From Pseudoflavonifractor phocaeensis (GTDB lineage Bacteria; Bacillota; Clostridia; Oscillospirales; Oscillospiraceae), in assembly GCF_016901955.1 (NCBI RefSeq), contig NZ_JACJLC010000023.1, positions 1 through 44,853 on the forward strand: DNA of 44,853 nt, given 5' to 3'. Shown piece by piece: positions 40,953 through 44,853 of this stretch. Under the pieces are notes generated by a model. It saw only the letters and a list, made by a program, of their open reading frames with translations. It had not been told where the DNA came from and did no database searches. Position numbers and translations under genes: made by a program. Position 1 is the stretch's first letter. Each line of letters starts with the position of its first letter.

Positions 40953-41867
40953 TCAAAATCCCAAAAACTTCACTTCGGGCTCAAGAACCACTCCGGTCTC
41001 CCGGAGGACGGTCTCCTGGATCAGGGACATGAGCCGCCGTACGTCGTCGGCGGTGGCGCCTCCCCGGTTGACCACAAAGCCGCTGTGCTTTTCCGACACT
41101 TGAGCTCCGCCGATGCCAACGCCCTTCAGACCGCATTCCTGGATCAGGGCGGCAGCGAAGTGGCCCTCCGGCCGCTTGAAGGTGCTGCCGGCGCTGGGCA
41201 GCTCCAGGGGCTGCTTTTCCCGCCGTTTTTGGATCAGCTCCTCCATACGGGCCTTGATGACCCCCTGGTCTCCGGGGGTCAGGGCGAACTGAGCCGCAAG
41301 GATCAGATACTCCGGGTGGTCGCTGAACAGGCTGTGGCGGTAGGTCAGCTGACATTCCCTTGCCGGGAGGGTTTGAACGTCTCCCTGACCGTCCAGGAAG
41401 GTGACCGCGGTGAGCACCTGCACCAGCTCCCCACCGTAGGCCCCGGCGTTCATGCTCACCCCGCCCCCCAGGCTGCCGGGAATGCCGTGGGCGAACTCCA
41501 GGCCGGTGAGACCCAGGTCCAAGGCGGCGTTGGCCACACGGGCCAGCAGGAGTCCGCTCTCAGCCCGCAAGCCGCCTTCTGTGCTCTCCAGACCGTCCAG
41601 TCCGGCGGTTTTCAGAATAAAGCCGTCATAGCCCTGGTCGGACACCAGCAGGTCGCTGCCGTTCCCCAGGAAGAAGGGCGCGATACCCAGGACTCTGGCC
41701 GCTCGGACAGCGGCGATAGCCTCTTGCCGGTTTTTGGGCAGGGCCATGAGCCGGGCGGGGCCGCCGATGCGGAAGGTGGTGTGGGACTTCATGGGTTCGT
41801 TCTCCCGCAGCTCCAGGCCGGGGACGGTCTGCTTCAGTTGTTGGATAAGAGAGGTAAAACGATCCAT
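40953..41867 (-). CDS. murB: UDP-N-acetylenolpyruvoylglucosamine reductase
   Basis: MurB reduces UDP-GlcNAc-enolpyruvate to UDP-MurNAc using NADPH and FAD. The 304-residue protein has TTFRIGGPA, LGNGSDLLV, the FAD-binding GIPGSLGGGVSMNAGAYGGE, and AGSTFKRPEG with the catalytic Ser region, ending in VVLEPEVKFLG. An open frame runs to 41900, but ATG 41867 follows AAGGAGG by 5 nt. It lies 38 nt after the GH25 lysozyme gene, so cell-wall functions are grouped. Confidence 0.96.
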   Translation of the reverse strand: MDRFTSLIQQLKQTVPGLELRENEPMKSHTTFRIGGPARLMALPKNRQEAIAAVRAARVLGIAPFFLGNGSDLLVSDQGYDGFILKTAGLDGLESTEGGLRAESGLLLARVANAALDLGLTGLEFAHGIPGSLGGGVSMNAGAYGGELVQVLTAVTFLDGQGDVQTLPARECQLTYRHSLFSDHPEYLILAAQFALTPGDQGVIKARMEELIQKRREKQPLELPSAGSTFKRPEGHFAAALIQECGLKGVGIGGAQVSEKHSGFVVNRGGATADDVRRLMSLIQETVLRETGVVLEPEVKFLGF

Positions 41868-41905
41868 ATAAGCCTCCTTGGCGGAATGGGTGGTGGGCAA
41901 TCAGA

Positions 41906-42661
41906 TCATCTCAAACCGAAGGACTCAAATTCCTCCTGACTGCCCCGGAAGATATTCAGGTCAATGCGGGTCTGGGCCCCGTGGTAGCCATCCAACTGGG
42001 CGGAATGGGAATACTGCCAGAAGTCCCATCGGGGCACCAGGGGGAACACGGTGGGGCTGGAGCACCAGATGGGGTAGTCGGCGTACTTGGCCTCGTTGAG
42101 ATAGGAGTAAAAAGAGCGATAGGTCACGTAGAGGATGGGCTTCACCCCGTAGTGGGCTTCCAGAGCGGCCAGCAGGGGATCCAGAATGGCCTGAACCCGC
42201 TCCTTGTCCGGAGGTGTTTTGAGGTAGGGCCCGTAGAACTCAATATCCACCACCGGCGGCATGGCGCCGTCGGTGACCGGAACCATGGAAATGAAATTCT
42301 CCGCCTGGGTCTCTCCGGGACTGTCATAGCTGAGAAAATGGTAGGCGCCTGGCCGTACCCCGGCAGCCTGGGCTCCCGACCAGTTGTCCGCAAAAGCCTT
42401 ATCCTGGAGGGTGGAGCCCTCGGTGGCCTTGATAAAGGCAAAATCCACTCCCTGTCCAGCCAGCACCGGCCAATCCACCGTGCCTTGGTAGGAGGAGACG
42501 TCCACCCCAAAGACCTCCCATTGCTCTGGGGCGGCCTCATGGGAAAAGAGGATCAGGCCCCGCCAGCGCAGAAGCCACACCGTCAGAAGGACGGCTGCGG
42601 TAAGGATCAACAGGATCAAAGCCACCCATCGCAGTATGCGCAGAAAGGATCTCAAAAGCAT
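41906..42661 (-). CDS. membrane-anchored GH25 lysozyme
   Basis: A 251-residue protein with one N-terminal membrane helix (about 10-33), then a GH25 muramidase domain that cuts the MurNAc-GlcNAc bond. The first catalytic Asp is in FGVDVSSYQG and the DxE motif is VVDIEFYG; the domain ends with DFWQYSHSAQLDGY and a DLNIF segment. ATG 42661 is preferred over the GTG directly before it. It is the first gene of the leftward array toward murB; no promoter with good spacing could be fixed. Confidence 0.93.
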   Translation of the reverse strand: MLLRSFLRILRWVALILLILTAAVLLTVWLLRWRGLILFSHEAAPEQWEVFGVDVSSYQGTVDWPVLAGQGVDFAFIKATEGSTLQDKAFADNWSGAQAAGVRPGAYHFLSYDSPGETQAENFISMVPVTDGAMPPVVDIEFYGPYLKTPPDKERVQAILDPLLAALEAHYGVKPILYVTYRSFYSYLNEAKYADYPIWCSSPTVFPLVPRWDFWQYSHSAQLDGYHGAQTRIDLNIFRGSQEEFESFGLR

Positions 42662-42732
42662 CACCAGTTCATAGTTAAATTCATACTATCTTATCATACC
42701 CGCAAGCGGGACAAAAGGCAAGCAAAAACAAA

Positions 42733-42758
42733 CGGGATACCGCCGTGGCGGTATCCCG
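42733..42758 (-). terminator. terminator of brnQ
   Basis: A perfect 12-bp stem (CGGGATACCGCC at 42733-42744 with 42747-42758) is followed on the - strand by TTTGTTTTT. It lies 8 nt after the brnQ stop. Confidence 0.85.
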
Positions 42759-42765
42759 GAAACGG

Positions 42766-44061
42766 TCATTTTTTGCGGCCGGAGAGGATGAGCCCCAGCA
42801 CGACTCCGGCCAAGGCGGGGAGTACCCAGCCCAGGCCTATGGAGGCCAAGGGAACTGCGTTCAAAAAGGAGAGGGGAAGTCCGGCGTCCAGCAGGGCGTA
42901 AAGCAGACTGGCCACGCCGGTAAACAGAATGGTCACCGGGTAGACCAGCCGCCGTCCCTCCAGCCGGGTCTGGAAGAAGGACAGGGCGATGAGCATGATG
43001 GCCATGGGATAGAGCACACCCAGTACCGGGGCGGACACCGAGATGATCTGGGCCAGGCCAGCGTTGGAGATCACCATGCTCACCAGGGCGAAGAGGGCCG
43101 CCCAGCTCCTGTAGCTCAGCCTGGGGAACAGACTGTGGAAAAACTCTCCGCAGGAGCTGATGAGTCCTACGCACACGTTGAAGCAGGCGATGAGGAAGAT
43201 ACCCGCCAGCAGGGCGTTGCCCATGGGGCCGAAGAGCAGTCCCACCACGTTGGTGAGGGCGGCGGCTCCGTCAGCGGGGTTGGGAACGGCCCCGCCGGAG
43301 AGGGCTCCCACATGGGCCAGCATGGCATAGACCGCCAGCAGCATGGCCCCGGCGATGAAGCCCGCCCAGATGGTGCCTCGTACCACGGCCCTCTCTTCCT
43401 CCACTCCCCGGGCCCTGATGTTCACGGCGATGACGATTCCAAAGGCCAGGGCGGCAATGGTGTCCATGGTTTGGTAGCCCTCCAGGAAGCCCTTCACCAC
43501 CGGGTGAGTAAGGTAGTCACCGCAGGCGGATCCGTAGCCCTCCAGAGGATTGACCAGACATCCCACAAAGGTCACCACAATGAGGGCAACCAGGATGGGA
43601 CAGAGGATCTTGCCCAGCCGGTCGGACAGCTTTTCCGGCCGGAGAGCCAGGGCCAGGGCGGCGGCGAAGAACACCAGGGAGTAGACCAGCCGCAGCAGGG
43701 CCTGAGGGACCTCCAACCCGTGCAGCAGGGGGAGGGCCATCTCAAAGGAGGTGGTGGCGGTGCGGGGGATGGCCAGGCAGGGGCCGATGGCCAGGTAGGC
43801 GGCAATGGTGAAGGCCAGGGAGAAGAGAGGGTGTACCCGGCCACATAGCTTGTCCAGACCGCCGGAGCGGGCCACGGCCACCACGCCCAGTACTGGCAGG
43901 CCCACCGCGCTGATGGACAGCCCCAGGAAAGCGGCCCAGGTGGCAGTCCCCGCCTGGGCGGCGATGCCCGGTGGGAAGATCAGATTGCCCGCCCCAAAGA
44001 ACATGGAAAATAACGTAAGGCCCACCAGGAGCAGGCCCTTTCCCCTCAGCTGCATGTCCAT
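42766..44061 (-). CDS. brnQ: branched-chain amino acid transporter
   Basis: A 431-residue member of the LIVCS family, which imports Leu, Ile and Val with Na+ or H+. The start region LLLVGLTLFSMFFGAGNLIFP is highly characteristic. About twelve hydrophobic helices follow. The frame is open to 44205, across the ferredoxin terminator and gene, so that extension is not real. AAAGGA lies 3 nt before ATG 44061 and 9 nt before ATG 44055; the second may be the true start. Confidence 0.95.
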   Translation of the reverse strand: MDMQLRGKGLLLVGLTLFSMFFGAGNLIFPPGIAAQAGTATWAAFLGLSISAVGLPVLGVVAVARSGGLDKLCGRVHPLFSLAFTIAAYLAIGPCLAIPRTATTSFEMALPLLHGLEVPQALLRLVYSLVFFAAALALALRPEKLSDRLGKILCPILVALIVVTFVGCLVNPLEGYGSACGDYLTHPVVKGFLEGYQTMDTIAALAFGIVIAVNIRARGVEEERAVVRGTIWAGFIAGAMLLAVYAMLAHVGALSGGAVPNPADGAAALTNVVGLLFGPMGNALLAGIFLIACFNVCVGLISSCGEFFHSLFPRLSYRSWAALFALVSMVISNAGLAQIISVSAPVLGVLYPMAIMLIALSFFQTRLEGRRLVYPVTILFTGVASLLYALLDAGLPLSFLNAVPLASIGLGWVLPALAGVVLGLILSGRKK

Positions 44062-44097
44062 TCTTCCTTTCCAACGGCAAAACGGCGTATATGTGGA

Positions 44098-44132
44098 AAA
44101 ACAGCGGCATACCATCGGTATGCCGCTGTTTT
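44098..44132 (-). terminator. terminator of the ferredoxin gene
   Basis: ACAGCGGCATACC (44101-44113) pairs perfectly with GGTATGCCGCTGT (44117-44129), and A/T runs extend it. On the - strand it ends in TTTTT, 17 nt after the ferredoxin stop. Confidence 0.88.
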
Positions 44133-44149
44133 TTGATTGGATGTACCAA

Positions 44150-44320
44150 TTAGCCCTGGGAAATAGCACCCGTGGGGCAGGTGTCGGCGCAAGAACCGCA
44201 ATCAATGCAGGAACCAGCGTCGATCACGTAGTGGTCATCGCCCTGAGAGATAGCACCCACGGGGCAAGCACCCTCGCAAGCGCCACAGCTCACGCAAGAA
44301 TCGCTGATGACATAGGCCAT
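44150..44320 (-). CDS. 2[4Fe-4S] ferredoxin
   Basis: A 56-residue clostridial-type ferredoxin, a low-potential electron carrier. Two clusters are bound by CVSCGACEGACPVG and CIDCGSCADTCPTG, eight cysteines in all, in an internally repeated fold. An AGGTGG site precedes ATG 44320; the extension to a TTG at 44335 is unlikely. It is a single-gene unit with its own promoter and terminator. It could supply electrons to ferredoxin-linked enzymes such as the TrxB-like protein at 10538, though nothing links them genetically. Confidence 0.96.
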   Translation of the reverse strand: MAYVISDSCVSCGACEGACPVGAISQGDDHYVIDAGSCIDCGSCADTCPTGAISQG

Positions 44321-44352
44321 CGGATCCACCTCCAAACTCTAAAGCTAACGCT

Positions 44353-44380
44353 ATTGTATCATAACTTTTGAAAAATGCAA
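44353..44380 (-). promoter_or_regulatory. promoter of the ferredoxin gene
   Basis: On the - strand TTGCAT (44380-44375) and TACAAT (44358-44353) are separated by 16 nt, about 33 nt before the ferredoxin ATG. Confidence 0.75.
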
Positions 44381-44410
44381 TGCTAAAATTACTGGACTAT
44401 GGGTATATTT

Positions 44411-44640
44411 TTTCCTGGCGGGTAAAACTAGAAACGGAGCCAGGCGGGAAGGGAGCGATACCATGGATCAAACATCCAGCTTCCGCATGGAGGCGGCGGG
44501 CAGTCTTACGCCCGAACTGAACGGGGCGCCCCGAAGCGGGGCCCATACCCGTAGAACAAAGGAAAAGGGGCGTGAGAAACCCAATGAAGCCCGTAAAGCG
44601 CAAGCGTCTGTTCCTCCCCTGGAGGAGAGAACGGCGAGGT
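44411..44640 (+). ncRNA. candidate structured non-coding RNA or long leader before clpC
   Basis: Some 230 nt with many paired segments and poor coding character. CCTGGC (44414-44419) pairs with GCCAGG (44439-44444). CGGGC (44497-44501) pairs with GCCCG (44510-44514). ACGGG (44521-44525) pairs with CCCGT (44548-44552) and encloses the stem GCCCCG/CGGGGC (44528-44533 and 44537-44542, loop AAG). GTTCCTCC pairs with GGAG...GAAC (44610-44632). A TATATT (44404-44409) could be its -10, but no good -35 is at the right distance. A 59-codon ORF (44463-44642) covers part of it; its third-position GC is only about 60%. I cannot name the RNA; it could be a free RNA or a clpC leader. Confidence 0.4.
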
Positions 44641-44646
44641 GAGACC

Positions 44647-44853
44647 ATGAGCGACACCCGATTCACCCAGCGGGCCCAGACGGCCCTCCGGCTGGCCCAG
44701 GAGAGCGCGTCTGAGCTGGGTCACGGCTATGTGGGGAGCGAGCACCTGTTGCTGGGGCTGGCCCGGGAGGGCCAGGGGGTGGCGGCCAAGGTGCTCCAGG
44801 CCGCCGGCCTGGGTCCGGAGGATCTGAAGAAGGGGGTGGCCGACCTGGTGGGG
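44647..44853 (+). CDS. clpC: ATP-dependent Clp protease ATPase ClpC (partial, 3' end outside window)
   Basis: The first 69 residues are visible and form the start of the Clp N-terminal repeat domain (MSDTRFTQRAQTALRLAQES, then HGYVGSEHLLLGLAREGQGV). ClpC unfolds proteins for ClpP and usually belongs to the ctsR-mcsA-mcsB-clpC operon. Here no mcsB precedes it, and no CtsR heptad repeat or CIRCE element is visible upstream. A GAGGTGAG site lies 4 nt before the ATG. ClpA- or ClpB-type ATPases share this domain, so ClpC is the best but not the only call. Confidence 0.85.
   Translation, partial: MSDTRFTQRAQTALRLAQESASELGHGYVGSEHLLLGLAREGQGVAAKVLQAAGLGPEDLKKGVADLVG

Noticed and set aside
44062-44205. 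N-terminal extension of brnQ
   Set aside because: It would run through the ferredoxin terminator and coding region; the family start lies at 44061 or 44055.
44463-44642. 59-codon ORF with a GGGAAGGGAG site ending 4 nt before clpC
   Set aside because: Third-position GC of about 60% and rare codon mix differ from neighbours, and the region folds into several stable stems. I favour a structured RNA but cannot exclude a small protein.

Overview
The window looks like chromosomal DNA from a high-GC (roughly 60%) gut clostridium. The Oscillospiraceae (Flavonifractor, Pseudoflavonifractor and relatives) are the best guess. The signs are sigma-A promoters and strong GGAGG ribosome sites, the Firmicutes order murB-rapZ-yvcK-whiA, an efp gene beside an M24 peptidase and a CD1247-type protein, a BMP-type nucleoside importer, and small clostridial 2[4Fe-4S] ferredoxin and FeoB-associated proteins. 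The genus is inferred, not shown. There are no phage, insertion-sequence, CRISPR, rRNA or tRNA features. The window opens inside the tail of one gene and closes inside clpC.

Layout. (1) 1-5050, housekeeping: rpsU with its own promoter and terminator; a GH18-like protein of unknown role; yqeG, an Nfo-like AP endonuclease homologue, an M24 aminopeptidase, efp and a CD1247-domain zinc-ribbon protein. (2) 5122-10205: a fused FeoA-FeoB iron transporter with a tiny Cys-rich partner, a sirtuin, a stand-alone AlbA_2 protein and a membrane-anchored XRE regulator. (3) 10205-14690, two divergent metal/thiol units: ArsR-TrxB-TrxA leftward and CsoR-CopA rightward, back to back around a 155-bp region with two clear promoters and operators. 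The thioredoxin reductase lacks normal NADPH-binding motifs. CopA carries a CopZ-like domain at its C-terminus with an internal ribosome site. (4) 14753-19928: a nucleoside (BMP) ABC importer. (5) 20457-32454: a sialic-acid catabolic locus. An SGNH esterase and a divergent ROK kinase run leftward. Rightward are an AGE-type epimerase, an RpiR regulator, an ABC importer, N-acetylneuraminate lyase, NagB, NagA and an MsmX/UgpC-type ATPase. (6) 32450-42661: a nine-gene leftward array, GH25 lysozyme, murB, rapZ, yvcK, whiA, two small zinc-ribbon membrane proteins, dnaE and cls. (7) 42733-44853: brnQ, a ferredoxin, a structured region that may be a non-coding RNA, and the start of clpC.

How the genes work together. 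The sialic-acid locus encodes a full route: import of Neu5Ac, cleavage to ManNAc and pyruvate, epimerisation of unphosphorylated ManNAc to GlcNAc, phosphorylation by the ROK kinase, then NagA and NagB to fructose-6-phosphate. This is the Bacteroides-style order; no NanE-type ManNAc-6-phosphate epimerase is present. Nearly identical 13-bp palindromes lie upstream of both rightward promoters and probably bind the RpiR protein. The copper and thioredoxin units share a control region, which suggests coupled defence against metal and thiol stress.

Most worth a second look: the ROK protein with its roughly 145-residue extra N-terminal part, the apparently pyridine-nucleotide-independent thioredoxin reductase under ArsR control, the CopA-CopZ fusion with a possible internal start, and the structured 230-nt region before clpC.
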